From Vibrio sp. 10N.286.49.B1 (lineage in GTDB: Bacteria > Pseudomonadota > Gammaproteobacteria > Enterobacterales > Vibrionaceae), in the NCBI RefSeq assembly GCF_002873335.1, contig NZ_MCUW01000025.1:1998-65265 (forward strand): a stretch of 63,268 bases of DNA, in the 5' to 3' direction. Numbering within the stretch: the stretch's first letter is position 1; each line of letters starts with the position of its first letter. Both the position numbers and the translations under genes were made by a program. Under the pieces are notes generated by a model. It was given only the letters and a program-made list of their open reading frames with translations, was not told where the DNA came from and searched no databases. This document shows positions 35,617-44,631 of this stretch, piece after piece.

Positions 35617-36129
35617 ATGGGTCACGCAGAAAGCAAATTTGTGCCTGCTAACATTGCAGTGCTAACCGTTTCTGATACACGTACAGAAGACAACGATACC
35701 TCAGGTCGTTACTTAGTCGAGAATTTACAAGATGCGGGCCATACACTGGCAGACAAGAAGATTGTCATTGACGATATCTATCAAATTCGCGCCATTGTTT
35801 CACAATGGATCGCAGACGAATCGGTACAAGCGGTAATGATTACCGGTGGCACTGGCTTTACATCTCGTGATAGCACGCCAGAAGCACTCGTCCCACTTTT
35901 TGATAAGCAAGTTGAAGGGTTTGGTGAGCTATTCCGTCATGTTTCATATGAAGAAATTGGCACGTCAACTATCCAGTCTCGCGCGATTGCGGGCTTTGCT
36001 AATCACACTGTGATTTTCGCAATGCCGGGCTCAACCGGTGCTTGCCGTACTGGCTGGACTAAGATCATCAAGCAGCAGATGGATGCGAGCCATCGTCCTT
36101 GTAACTTTATGCCACACCTAAGTATCTAA
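35617..36129 (+). CDS. moaB: molybdenum cofactor biosynthesis protein B
   Basis: 170 aa MoaB/MogA fold with the molybdopterin-binding [16 protein letters not shown] (about 80-95). Probably adenylates molybdopterin or has a related role; MogA usually does this in vivo. The C-terminus keeps the MoaB pattern, with [11 protein letters not shown]. Confidence 0.95.
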   Translation: MGHAESKFVPANIAVLTVSDTRTEDNDTSGRYLVENLQDAGHTLADKKIVIDDIYQIRAIVSQWIADESVQAVMITGGTGFTSRDSTPEALVPLFDKQVEGFGELFRHVSYEEIGTSTIQSRAIAGFANHTVIFAMPGSTGACRTGWTKIIKQQMDASHRPCNFMPHLSI

Positions 36130-36139
36130 GGGAATCAGG

Positions 36140-36619
36140 ATGTCAGAATTCACTCATATTAATGCATCAGGTGAAGCCAACATGGTGGACGTCTCTGCAA
36201 AAGCCGAAACAGTGCGTGAAGCGCGAGCGGAGGCTTATGTTCACATGGCTCCTGAAACACTAAAGATGATTACTTCTGGAAATCATCATAAAGGTGATGT
36301 GTTTGCCACGGCGCGTATTGCTGGCATTCAAGCCGCAAAGAAAACGTGGGACCTGATCCCTTTGTGTCACCCTCTACTCCTGTCCAAAGTCGAAGTTCAA
36401 CTGGAAGCCATTGTTGCGGAGAACAAAGTTCGCATTGAGTCTGTGTGTAAGCTTGCGGGTAAAACCGGCGTAGAAATGGAAGCCCTCACTGCAGCATCAG
36501 TGGCGGCTTTGACTATCTACGACATGTGTAAAGCTGTGCAGAAAGATATGGTGATTGAGAACGTTCGTTTACTTGAAAAAACCGGTGGGAAATCAGGACA
36601 CTTTAAGGTGGAATCATGA
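36140..36619 (+). CDS. moaC: cyclic pyranopterin monophosphate synthase
   Basis: 159 aa, normal length. Converts the MoaA product into cPMP. Substrate-binding [13 protein letters not shown] (about 73-85), [22 protein letters not shown] (in parts, about 112 on) with the catalytic lysine in CKAVQKDM. The stop overlaps the moaD start by 4 bp. Confidence 0.97.
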   Translation: MSEFTHINASGEANMVDVSAKAETVREARAEAYVHMAPETLKMITSGNHHKGDVFATARIAGIQAAKKTWDLIPLCHPLLLSKVEVQLEAIVAENKVRIESVCKLAGKTGVEMEALTAASVAALTIYDMCKAVQKDMVIENVRLLEKTGGKSGHFKVES

Positions 36620-36861
36620 TCAAAGTACTTTTTTTCGCACAAACAAGAGAACTGATTGGAGTCGATAGTGTTGAACTTGAGGGTGACTTTGCATCTATTG
36701 AAGCGGTTCGCGCTGAGTTAGCAACCCAAGGCGAAAAATGGGCGCTGGCATTGGAAGCGGGTAAGTTGCTGGCGGCGCGTAACCAAGATATCGTTGCGAT
36801 GACGGAAGCCGTGGCTAACGGCGATGAAATTGCCTTCTTCCCCCCAGTGACAGGAGGTTAG
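36616..36861 (+). CDS. moaD: molybdopterin synthase small subunit
   Basis: 81 aa ubiquitin-fold sulfur carrier ending in PPVTGG, the Gly-Gly tail thiocarboxylated by MoeB. It delivers sulfur to cPMP in complex with MoaE, whose gene starts one base after this stop. Confidence 0.95.
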   Translation: MIKVLFFAQTRELIGVDSVELEGDFASIEAVRAELATQGEKWALALEAGKLLAARNQDIVAMTEAVANGDEIAFFPPVTGG

Positions 36862-36862
36862 T

Positions 36863-37333
36863 ATGAAGCCAAGAGTAGCCGTACAAGCCGCCGATTTTAA
36901 TGTTGGCGAAGAGTATGACGCATTGGCGCAGGGTACGGCATCTGGTGCTGTGGTCACGTTTGTTGGTAAAGTTCGAGATATGAACCTTGGCGACGACGTG
37001 ATTGGACTTTCGCTAGAGCATTACCCTGGTATGACAGAAAAGTCGCTAGAAACGATTTGCGATGAAGCCGAAACGCGTTGGCTCCTAAACGGCATTCGTG
37101 TCATTCACCGTGTTGGTGATATGGATGCAGGCGATCAAATCGTGTTTGTTGGTGTGTCGAGTGCGCACCGAGGCGCGGCATTTGAGGCGTGCGAGTTTGT
37201 TATGGACTTCCTAAAAACCAAGGCACCGTTTTGGAAAAAGGAACGAACGACACAAGCAACTCGTTGGGTTGACTCAAGAGAGTCTGACGCCCAAGCCGCA
37301 TCAAGGTGGCAACAAGACGGTGAGTCGAATTAA
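36863..37333 (+). CDS. moaE: molybdopterin synthase catalytic subunit
   Basis: 156 aa. Builds the dithiolene of molybdopterin using MoaD. GAVVTFVGKVRD (about 30), SLEHYPGM, RVGDMDAGDQIVFVGVSSAHR (in parts, about 93 on), and the active-site lysines in KTKAPFWKKE (about 118-127). Last gene of moaABCDE. A small hairpin (37331-37356) and a strong terminator follow. Confidence 0.96.
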   Translation: MKPRVAVQAADFNVGEEYDALAQGTASGAVVTFVGKVRDMNLGDDVIGLSLEHYPGMTEKSLETICDEAETRWLLNGIRVIHRVGDMDAGDQIVFVGVSSAHRGAAFEACEFVMDFLKTKAPFWKKERTTQATRWVDSRESDAQAASRWQQDGESN

Positions 37334-37376
37334 ATCGTCATTATTGACGGTTTAATTGTCAGTAGCAGAACGTTTT

Positions 37377-37425
37377 AAAAGCCCGCCGTTACCTTATAAA
37401 ATAATAAGGTAACGGCGGGCTTTTT
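37377..37425. terminator. bidirectional terminator between moaE and the HAD gene
   Basis: AAAAGCCCGCCGTTACCTTA and its complement form a stem of about 20 bp, with A and T tracts outside. It serves the convergent moa operon and the HAD gene. Confidence 0.93.
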
Positions 37426-37428
37426 GCG

Positions 37429-38235
37429 TTAACTAAGCGTTGCTAAATATTCACTGATCACGGTATGGACACCTTGTTCGCTGTTGCTTGGTGCAGAAAA
37501 TCGTGCGTAAGTTTTGACTTTTTCGTGCGCGTTCTCAACCGCATACGAGTGATAGCTAGCTTGAAGCATTTCTACGTCATTAAAATAGTCACCAAAGCTC
37601 ATGGTCTGCTCATGAGTGAACCCAAGCGTGTTTTGCAGGTGCTGAATAGCAGTACCTTTAGAAGCTTCGGCGTTCATGACATCAAGCCAAATCTTGGCAC
37701 TCACAACGACTTGATGGGAATGACCAAATTGTGATTGGATTGAGGGATAAACGTGTTCCTCACTACCATCAAAGTGACAGATTGCGACCTTTATGAAGGT
37801 ATCATCAATATTGAGTAGGTCGGTAACTGATTGACGGCGGTGATAATACTTAGCAATTTCTTCTAATGCTTTTTCATCTTGAGTTTCAATGTAGGCCGAT
37901 TGTTTACCACACAAAACCACATGCGTATTTGGGATTTTTCGCGCTTCGGTAATGATATGATGAATGGCGGCCTTGTCGATAGTGCAGCTATACAACTCGA
38001 CGCCTTTGTGCATGACCAACGTTCCATTTTCCGCAATGAACATCATATCGTCTTGAGCGGGTAAAAATGTCTCGAGCAAGCTGTAATATTGGCGACCTGA
38101 TGCAGCGCAAAAAATGATACCTTTCTCGGACATTTGGCGATGTAACTCGAAGAATGTAGGGTCCAATTGTCCGTGTTCGTTTAGCAAGGTGCCGTCCATA
38201 TCGGAGGCAATAAATTTGATGTCATTAATGGGCAT
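37429..38235 (-). CDS. HAD-superfamily Cof-type sugar phosphatase (YbjI-like)
   Basis: 268 aa. HAD motif I ASDMDGTLL (about 11-19), motif II AASGRQYY (about 44), and a late motif SFGDYFNDVEML (about 213) for Mg binding, with the C2-type cap between. Such enzymes remove phosphate from sugar phosphates or flavin nucleotides; YbjI of E. coli acts on FMN and sugar phosphates in vitro. Single-gene unit. Confidence 0.9.
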   Translation of the reverse strand: MPINDIKFIASDMDGTLLNEHGQLDPTFFELHRQMSEKGIIFCAASGRQYYSLLETFLPAQDDMMFIAENGTLVMHKGVELYSCTIDKAAIHHIITEARKIPNTHVVLCGKQSAYIETQDEKALEEIAKYYHRRQSVTDLLNIDDTFIKVAICHFDGSEEHVYPSIQSQFGHSHQVVVSAKIWLDVMNAEASKGTAIQHLQNTLGFTHEQTMSFGDYFNDVEMLQASYHSYAVENAHEKVKTYARFSAPSNSEQGVHTVISEYLATLS

Positions 38236-38368
38236 TCATGCGTACTCTTCAGGGATATACTCAGAGTATAAAGGCATTTATTTTCGAGTCCTAACACAAT
38301 TTCCTAGGCCCTACCGTCCCCCTATCTTCTTGTTGGCTACCCCGTGACTTGTATACTTCCCGATGATT

Positions 38369-39139
38369 TTATTTGTTACATCGTGACTTGCTGTATTTAA
38401 AGTTTCTATAGTAAGCCGAGTGCTTAATACCAATGTCAGCCTTATATTCCCCAGCCCAATTGCTGATACTTGGATCGGTTGCCCAAACGTTCATCATTGC
38501 TCTTAGTTTTGTATCCGACGTCATAGGGATGGGGAGGCGCTCAGAATGGCGAACGTTATACACGACACTGCCATCGATATACCAACGAATGGCACGGCGA
38601 TTCCACTCAATAGCATAGGTATGAAATTCCTCAGAGGCATCAAAATCTAGATAGTGGATGTGCTCATTTTTTTGTTGGTAGTTGTCATCGTTTGTCCAAA
38701 AATTAAATTGAACCATATTGGTGTTGGCGCCAATAAACTCAATGTCTATTTCGTTGTGCACGCCATTACCGTCTTCTGGCTGATCATAAGGGCCCGCAAA
38801 CAAGAAAAAAGAACTGATAACGCCGTCTCCTTTGACGGGTTTCATTTCTATTTGAAAACAGCCGTTGCCATAGAATCCCAGCGTACGGATCTCGCCTGAG
38901 AGAATGTCTAAATAACCATGCTCATCCTCACGGTTTTCTAGATGGATGGCGAGCCCATTGTTATTGAACTCGACCTGAGTTTGCTGCCAGCGATTTAAGA
39001 AAGGAAACCCGTTCTCCCATCCATCCGCCAGAAACCAACGTTGTGGATCTAACTCAGCTAAAGGATCGGTAAATGACGTGCTTGCGTGTGACAGCGTGGT
39101 AAATCCGGCAGACAACATGAGTAGCGATTCCTTAAGCAT
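38369..39139 (-). CDS. secreted GH16 glycoside hydrolase
   Basis: 256 aa. The start is ATG 39139 with AAGGA 8 bp upstream, not the GTG two codons before. Residues 1-20 form a signal peptide (ending SHAS), so it is exported. One GH16 domain has the catalytic HNEIDIEFIG (E-x-D-x-E, about 130) and the typical late WYIDG. The EIDIEF form without an extra residue is that of lichenase-like endo-beta-1,3(4)-glucanases and relatives; substrate (mixed glucan, laminarin or a self-made exopolysaccharide) is not determined. Monocistronic. Confidence 0.88.
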   Translation of the reverse strand: MLKESLLMLSAGFTTLSHASTSFTDPLAELDPQRWFLADGWENGFPFLNRWQQTQVEFNNNGLAIHLENREDEHGYLDILSGEIRTLGFYGNGCFQIEMKPVKGDGVISSFFLFAGPYDQPEDGNGVHNEIDIEFIGANTNMVQFNFWTNDDNYQQKNEHIHYLDFDASEEFHTYAIEWNRRAIRWYIDGSVVYNVRHSERLPIPMTSDTKLRAMMNVWATDPSISNWAGEYKADIGIKHSAYYRNFKYSKSRCNK

Positions 39140-39499
39140 TGACACTATCCTTAGTATGGTGGCTTGAAATGTTCATTTGATCATAGGATTTTTACGTCTT
39201 TTCTCCATTGAATGGCCGTCTAGTTTTTGAGAATACGCAACAACACATTGCGCTATCTTGGTGCTCGCGCGTGATAGCTGTGCATGTCAAGTGATGATGT
39301 TATCTTTAACTGGCTGATAATTAAGTTAAAAATTTGTGGAATGATAGTTGCTTATACTATTTAGTGAATGGTTTGAGTCTATTCTTATAGGGCGGGACTT
39401 ATCATATCGACCATCATGAGGACTTAAGAAGTAACGACAATAGCGGAGGCCTTAGTCGCATACAAAAGGTCAAAAACAATACTAACAACGGTTGGCGAT

Positions 39500-39536
39500 G
39501 GTGCAGTTCCTGATTATTGGGCTGCACCTTTTTTTT
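39500..39536 (+). terminator. orphan terminator, possible small RNA 3' end
   Basis: GGTGCAG pairs with CTGCACC, followed by eight T. No gene precedes it on the plus strand within 39140-39499. A -10-like TATACT at about 39354 suggests a transcript of roughly 140-170 nt ending here, that is, an unannotated small RNA. The rest of the 543-bp gap shows nothing I can name. Confidence 0.6.
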
Positions 39537-39682
39537 GAGTGTACTGGCTCTTTTCTAATAATAATACCTGCAGTCATACTTAGCGAAAGGGCGGTCAACA
39601 ACGAAACGAAAATTATAGGTTACGAAGTGAAGTGACTGAATTACAATGAATCTATTCGTGTAATTTACTGCAAGATAAAGGA

Positions 39683-40699
39683 ATGACCTTGTCAATTATT
39701 AAAGAATGCATCAGAACGGTTGGGCGTGGCTCACGTGGCCGAGGGCCTTTAACTCAAGATCAAGCAAGATTAGTCATGGAACAATACGTAGAGGGTCATA
39801 TTGACGATGACCAAGTAGCGATGCTGCTTATGCTGATACGAGTGAGGGATGAAACCGCCGAAGAGATTGCTGGCTTCGTCGAAGCATTAAAGCCCAAAGG
39901 GCATACTATCCATGCAGATTTTGACTGGCCTTTGTACGCAGGGAAGCGTGTTGGTCAAACATCTGGGAAACCGTGGCACTTACTCGCGGCCAGTATCTTG
40001 GCTGAAAACGGCGTTAAAGTATTACTTCATGGCGACCTAGATAAAGAAAGTGATCGTGTGCATGCACGCGATTGCTTGGCTTCGCTCAATATCGTTAAAG
40101 CGGATGATCTGACACACGCTCAGCAAATGCTGGAGCAAAGCAATATCGCCTATCTGCCACTTAGCCATTTTTGTCCATTAGCCAAGCGGATGCTGGACTG
40201 GAAGCATCGCTATGGGTTACGGACACCAATTAACACCGTTATTCGCGCGTTGAATCCCGCGAACGCTCCCTATGGCATGAGGGGAAGCTTTCACCCTGGC
40301 TTTCAAGAGCTGCATGCTCAGGTGGAACACCTACTAGCGCGCCATGCTGGTGGCGAGCATGATTATAAGCGAATGCTTTCATTTAAAGGCCAGTCAGGTG
40401 AAACGGAATTTAACCCGAAAGTGAGTCAGACAGTATGGTGGGTGGAATCTGATGTCGTTCATTCTACGTATATAGAAGAGACGATGCAGATTAGAGAAGA
40501 ACCCAAATATTGCCCGTTTGATACGCCAAGAGAAGAATGGGAATTAATGACCAATACCGTGGTGGCCACAGTGACGGCAGCGCTGTTTACTATATCGGGT
40601 GATTACTCATTATCAGTTCAAAAAGCGGAATCGTATTGGTCTGCTTATTGCAAAAAAACTCATAGCATCGATGTGACACCTTCTGCCGGACTATGCTAA
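39683..40699 (+). CDS. ybiB: TrpD2/YbiB-like anthranilate phosphoribosyltransferase homologue
   Basis: 338 aa. It has the TrpD/thymidine phosphorylase family layout: an alpha-helical N-terminal domain (LTQDQARLVMEQYVEGHIDDDQVAMLL, in parts) and an alpha/beta domain with LAASILAENGVKVLLHG (about 100-116). The glycine-rich PRPP loop is altered (VGQTSGKPW), as in YbiB, which binds nucleic acid and lacks TrpD activity. No trp genes are near. It sits beside nasA, as this family often does in nitrate assimilation clusters, but its job there is unknown. Confidence 0.8.
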   Translation: MTLSIIKECIRTVGRGSRGRGPLTQDQARLVMEQYVEGHIDDDQVAMLLMLIRVRDETAEEIAGFVEALKPKGHTIHADFDWPLYAGKRVGQTSGKPWHLLAASILAENGVKVLLHGDLDKESDRVHARDCLASLNIVKADDLTHAQQMLEQSNIAYLPLSHFCPLAKRMLDWKHRYGLRTPINTVIRALNPANAPYGMRGSFHPGFQELHAQVEHLLARHAGGEHDYKRMLSFKGQSGETEFNPKVSQTVWWVESDVVHSTYIEETMQIREEPKYCPFDTPREEWELMTNTVVATVTAALFTISGDYSLSVQKAESYWSAYCKKTHSIDVTPSAGLC

Positions 40700-40824
40700 G
40701 CCCAAGATGACAGCATCGGCTGTCATCTTTACGCGTTTGTCTTTTGATAGCGAGCGTAACAGTACTCGAGTAACCAACCGGTATCACTTTGGTTACTCGG
40801 CTTTACGCCATCGAAAGTGCTCGC

Positions 40825-43365
40825 CTACACCATCATAAAGTGTTGCTCTAATAGATCGCCGTCGGGCTCAGAAACGAGCCTCATTAGCCAATCAACATCC
40901 AGCTCGGAAACAACCGTTTTTACGACAAAAGCAGCGTCAATGTAGGCGGATGTGATCTGTGCTTGTCTAAACCCCTGAGCCGACTCACCACCATCGAAGG
41001 ATAGGGTTTTGTCACCCTCAAGCGCCATATAAGCCGTCAACGCGACGATTAATTGCATTGGATTTTGCGGTGATGCAATTCGATATAAATAGCCATTCTC
41101 AACCTTCTGTTGTGCCCAATATTCTATCGTATCTAGCGCCAATGGCTGCTGGCTAAATAGCAAAGCCTCGCATCGATGATGCCATCGTGTGATCGAAACC
41201 GGCGTGTGTTTAAATTCTGGTTGCCCGGAATGACGATCTGAATTGGGTTCGATAAGGGTACAGGGTTTGCTGTTACTCGCGGTTGAATCATTCCAATGGA
41301 TGGGCATGAAGAGTTGGTTTGGGCCCATGGAGGTAGAGCAATGGACTCTTGCCTGTATTGACCCGAAGTGATTACTAATGGTTGCAATCTGCCCTTGCTC
41401 GAGTGAATATCGCTTTGCTGTTACTGGGTGAAGCGTGACATAAGGCTCGGGTGTATGAGTCGCCAGACTAGGTGAAAGGCCTGTGCGACTCATGGTATGC
41501 CAGTGATCACGAGCGCGGCCGCTATTGAGGATCAATGGGTGTTGAACTGAGACCGAGTTTTTTGGTGATTGATGTCGAACACGAATAAATTGTGCTCGTT
41601 TATTTGGGGTAAAAAACTGATTGTCGCTAAACAAACGCTGATTGACGACATCAGATTGTAGCGTGGTGACTGGCCATTGCTGTGGCGAGAGTCGGCTATA
41701 ACCTTGGTCATCAAGTGAGGTTAGCCCAATCAGGTTAAGATCCCGCTGACCCGTATCATTACCTAATGTGGTCATCGTGGCATACTCGCTAAAAATCTGG
41801 CCTTCATGCAGATAATTGAAGGCGGATGCAAAGCCCATTTTTTTTGCGACTTGGCTGATTATCCACCAATCGGGTTTAGCGAGACCAGGGCTCGGTAAAA
41901 TACGCCTTTGACGTGAAATTCGGCGTTCAGAGTTGGTCACGGTTCCCGATTTTTCGCTCCAACCTTGTGAGGGAAAAATAACGTCAGCAAATTGTGTTGT
42001 TTCGGTATCTTGGATGCAGTCAGATACGACAACAAAGGGGCAACGACTAAGAGCCGCTTGGATTTTTTTGCTATCAGGGAGGCTAACGACGGGGTTAGTT
42101 GCCATGATCCATATTGCTTTGACGGTTCCAGATTCAATTGCATCGAACAGGTCAATAGCTTTTAATCCGGGCTTCGTGGCCAATTGGTCAGTTTGCCAGT
42201 AGTCACGGATAAGCGAGTGGTGCTGTGGATTATCAAACTCCATGTGACTGGCAAGCGTATTGGCGAGCCCACCAACTTCCCTTCCGCCCATAGCGTTAGG
42301 CTGACCAGTCACAGAAAAAGGCCCAGTTCCCTGCTGACCAATTTTTCCTGTGGCGAGGTGGCAGTTGAGAATGGCGTTGACCTTGTCGGATCCTTGGCTG
42401 GATTGATTGACGCCTTGTGAGTATACGGTCACCACTTTGTCTGTTTTAGCAAACAAAGAATAGAAATGCTCCAATCTATCCGTATTGATGCCTGTAATCC
42501 CCTCAATATCGAGCTCCTTGCTGGCCGCATCTAGTGCTTGCTCAAAACCATCGGTGAAGGCAGCGATGTAGTCTTTGTCGAGGTGTTTGTCGCGGTGCAG
42601 GTAAGTCAACAAGCCATTGAACAGTGCTACGTCTGAACCGGAATGAATAGGTAGATGCAGATCGGCGATGTCACAAGTAGCGGTTTCTCGTGGATCAACC
42701 ACAACAATCGTCATGGCTGGATTTTGTTGCTTGGCAAGGCGAAGACGTTGAAATAGTACAGGGTGACACCACGCAAGATTGGAACCGGTAATAATGACAA
42801 GCTCGGCGTGCTCTAGATCTTCGTAGCACACAGGAACGGTGTCAGAACCAAATGCACGTTTGTGGCCTACTACGCTTGAAGCCATACATAAGCGAGAATT
42901 ACTATCAATATTACCACTGCCAATAAAGCCCTTCATTAGCTTATTTGCCACATAATAATCTTCAGTCAGTAATTGACCTGATACATAAAATGCAACGGAA
43001 TCTGGGCCAAATTGTTCAATGGTTTGTGTAAATTTTTTGGCAACATGGCTGGTGATGTCTTCCCAATCACATATCGTATCTGTGTACTCTACTCGCGAGT
43101 GGCTTTCTGAAGAGGTTGGTTGATAGCCCTTATTTGTAGAGGCATCAGGTGTTGTGTAGGAACGAAGGAGTGGGTAACGTGCTCGTCCATCGTGAATCAC
43201 GGTTTCACCGAGCGCGATGCCTTTTGTACACAGCTTGCCATAATTAGAAGGGTGCGATTGATCGCCCCTGATTTCAAGGCGTCCTTTCGCCGTTGGGCGA
43301 GCTTCTACCCCACATCCAACCCCACAATATGGGCATGTCGATTTTGTCCAACCATCTTCATCCAT
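40825..43365 (-). CDS. nasA: assimilatory nitrate reductase catalytic subunit
   Basis: 846 aa molybdopterin oxidoreductase. N-terminal [4Fe-4S] motif CPYCGVGCGVEA (about 11) followed by the conserved RGDQSHPSNYGKLCTKG. The MGD-binding domains include VTVYSQGVNQSSQG and TGQPNAMGGREVGG. The C-terminal MoCo-binding domain starts near residue 590 (LILNSGRARDHWHTMSRTG, in parts). No extra C-terminal [2Fe-2S] BFD domain is evident. It reduces nitrate to nitrite in the cytoplasm; nitrite goes to NirBD. Divergent from cobA-nirBD, with its own sigma-54 promoter at 43411-43426. Confidence 0.94.
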   Translation of the reverse strand: MDEDGWTKSTCPYCGVGCGVEARPTAKGRLEIRGDQSHPSNYGKLCTKGIALGETVIHDGRARYPLLRSYTTPDASTNKGYQPTSSESHSRVEYTDTICDWEDITSHVAKKFTQTIEQFGPDSVAFYVSGQLLTEDYYVANKLMKGFIGSGNIDSNSRLCMASSVVGHKRAFGSDTVPVCYEDLEHAELVIITGSNLAWCHPVLFQRLRLAKQQNPAMTIVVVDPRETATCDIADLHLPIHSGSDVALFNGLLTYLHRDKHLDKDYIAAFTDGFEQALDAASKELDIEGITGINTDRLEHFYSLFAKTDKVVTVYSQGVNQSSQGSDKVNAILNCHLATGKIGQQGTGPFSVTGQPNAMGGREVGGLANTLASHMEFDNPQHHSLIRDYWQTDQLATKPGLKAIDLFDAIESGTVKAIWIMATNPVVSLPDSKKIQAALSRCPFVVVSDCIQDTETTQFADVIFPSQGWSEKSGTVTNSERRISRQRRILPSPGLAKPDWWIISQVAKKMGFASAFNYLHEGQIFSEYATMTTLGNDTGQRDLNLIGLTSLDDQGYSRLSPQQWPVTTLQSDVVNQRLFSDNQFFTPNKRAQFIRVRHQSPKNSVSVQHPLILNSGRARDHWHTMSRTGLSPSLATHTPEPYVTLHPVTAKRYSLEQGQIATISNHFGSIQARVHCSTSMGPNQLFMPIHWNDSTASNSKPCTLIEPNSDRHSGQPEFKHTPVSITRWHHRCEALLFSQQPLALDTIEYWAQQKVENGYLYRIASPQNPMQLIVALTAYMALEGDKTLSFDGGESAQGFRQAQITSAYIDAAFVVKTVVSELDVDWLMRLVSEPDGDLLEQHFMMV

Positions 43366-43410
43366 GATCTCACCTTAAATCTTATAAAATAATCATATTG
43401 TGTATATTGA

Positions 43411-43426
43411 AGCAATTTGCGCGCCA
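43411..43426 (-). promoter_or_regulatory. sigma-54 promoter of nasA
   Basis: Minus strand TGGCGC-GCAAA-TTGCT matches TGGCRY-N5-TTGCW, 46 bp before the nasA start codon. Confidence 0.75.
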
Positions 43427-43552
43427 TATTGAATATAACGCTATAAACTGATGGTTTTGTTATTTAATTATTTAAAATCAGCAACTTAAATACATACCAC
43501 TTTAGTGGTAGTTGTTGTTTTGTGGTTGTTTTGGGGATGTTGAGTGTATATG

Positions 43553-43589
43553 TGCACTGTTTTGGTTAAAAATGCACTAAAAAGGCTCA
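43553..43589. promoter_or_regulatory. two NtrC-like enhancer sites
   Basis: TGCACTGTTTTGGTTA (43553-43568) and TGCACTAAAAAGGCTCA (43573-43589) resemble the NtrC consensus TGCAC-N7-GTGCA in one half each. They lie about 130 bp from both sigma-54 promoters, a normal enhancer distance. The rest of 43427-43708 shows nothing else I can name. Confidence 0.55.
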
Positions 43590-43708
43590 AAATCGCAGGT
43601 TTTTTGGTTGAGTGATTCTCTTGCGCTACATGGATGTGTGGAAATTGTTTTATATAAGAGCATGAAATGTAACGAATTGTTAAATTAATTGATGGTGGTG
43701 AGTTTGTT

Positions 43709-43725
43709 TTGGCACTGTCTTTGCT
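43709..43725 (+). promoter_or_regulatory. sigma-54 promoter of cobA-nirBD
   Basis: TTGGCAC-TGTCT-TTGCT fits the -24/-12 consensus exactly, 56 bp before the cobA start. Confidence 0.85.
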
Positions 43726-43781
43726 CCTTGTTTTGGCAGAGATAATTAAAAATGAGTCATTAATTGGCCATGGAGTGCAAT

Positions 43782-44612
43782 ATGAAAGGATTCAGCCAAC
43801 AAGCCAAAGTATCGTTGATTGGCGCCGGTCCAGGCGACCCTGAACTACTGACCATAAAGGCAATGAATGCCATCCAGTCCGCCGACACCATCATATTCGA
43901 CAATTTAGTGAGTGAAGCGATATGTGCTCTTTTTCCAAGAACCTCGAAGCAGATCTACGTCGGCAAAAAGAAAGGGTGTCATAGCTCCACTCAAGACGAA
44001 ATTAATCAAGTGTTACTCGAGTGCGCTGATGCGGGTGAACATATTTGTCGAGTGAAAGGCGGGGACTCCTTTGTTTTTGGCCGTGGCGGCGAAGAGATGC
44101 TGTGGCTGAGTCAACACGGGGTAAATGTTGAGGTTATCCCAGGTATAACGGCGGCATCTGGTTGCACGACCTATGCTCAGATTCCTTTAACACATCGTGG
44201 GTTGGCACAGGGGTGTACTTTTATCACCGCTCATGCAGAGCGTGATCTAGACATCCAGTGGCGCGCTTTGGCACAACTCAACCAAACCGTTGTGATTTAT
44301 ATGGGGTTGAGCAAAACAAACCTAATATCGAACTCATTGATTGATGCCGGCCTGTCTCAGGACACACCGATTGCATTAATTGAGAATGGCTGCTGCCCGG
44401 ACCAACGTACCATTATTGGTACGCTGAGTGAATTGGATGCGCTGAAACATCAACATCATATTCAGTCTCCCGCACTGATTGTCATTGGTCAGGTTGTGAC
44501 CGTAGCGGAGAAAATGCAATGGCTGGCGCAACGTTCATTGGACAGTGATCTTATGTCGAGCAGTACCCACGGTTTTGCCAAGCAATCGCACAAATTAAAA
44601 TTGACGGCTTAA
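43782..44612 (+). CDS. cobA: uroporphyrinogen-III C-methyltransferase
   Basis: 276 aa from ATG 43782, with GGAG 7 bp upstream; an ATG six codons earlier overlaps this SD. SAM-dependent enzyme that makes precorrin-2 for siroheme. Motifs: VSLIGAGPGDPELLTIKA (about 12-29), CRVKGGDSFVFGRGGEE (about 90), and ITAASGCTTYAQIPLTHR (about 122-139). It corresponds to the methylase half of CysG; oxidase/chelatase activity must come from elsewhere. Placement before nirB fits, since nitrite reductase needs siroheme. Confidence 0.93.
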   Translation: MKGFSQQAKVSLIGAGPGDPELLTIKAMNAIQSADTIIFDNLVSEAICALFPRTSKQIYVGKKKGCHSSTQDEINQVLLECADAGEHICRVKGGDSFVFGRGGEEMLWLSQHGVNVEVIPGITAASGCTTYAQIPLTHRGLAQGCTFITAHAERDLDIQWRALAQLNQTVVIYMGLSKTNLISNSLIDAGLSQDTPIALIENGCCPDQRTIIGTLSELDALKHQHHIQSPALIVIGQVVTVAEKMQWLAQRSLDSDLMSSSTHGFAKQSHKLKLTA

Positions 44613-44631
44613 TATTTTTATAAGGAAGTAA

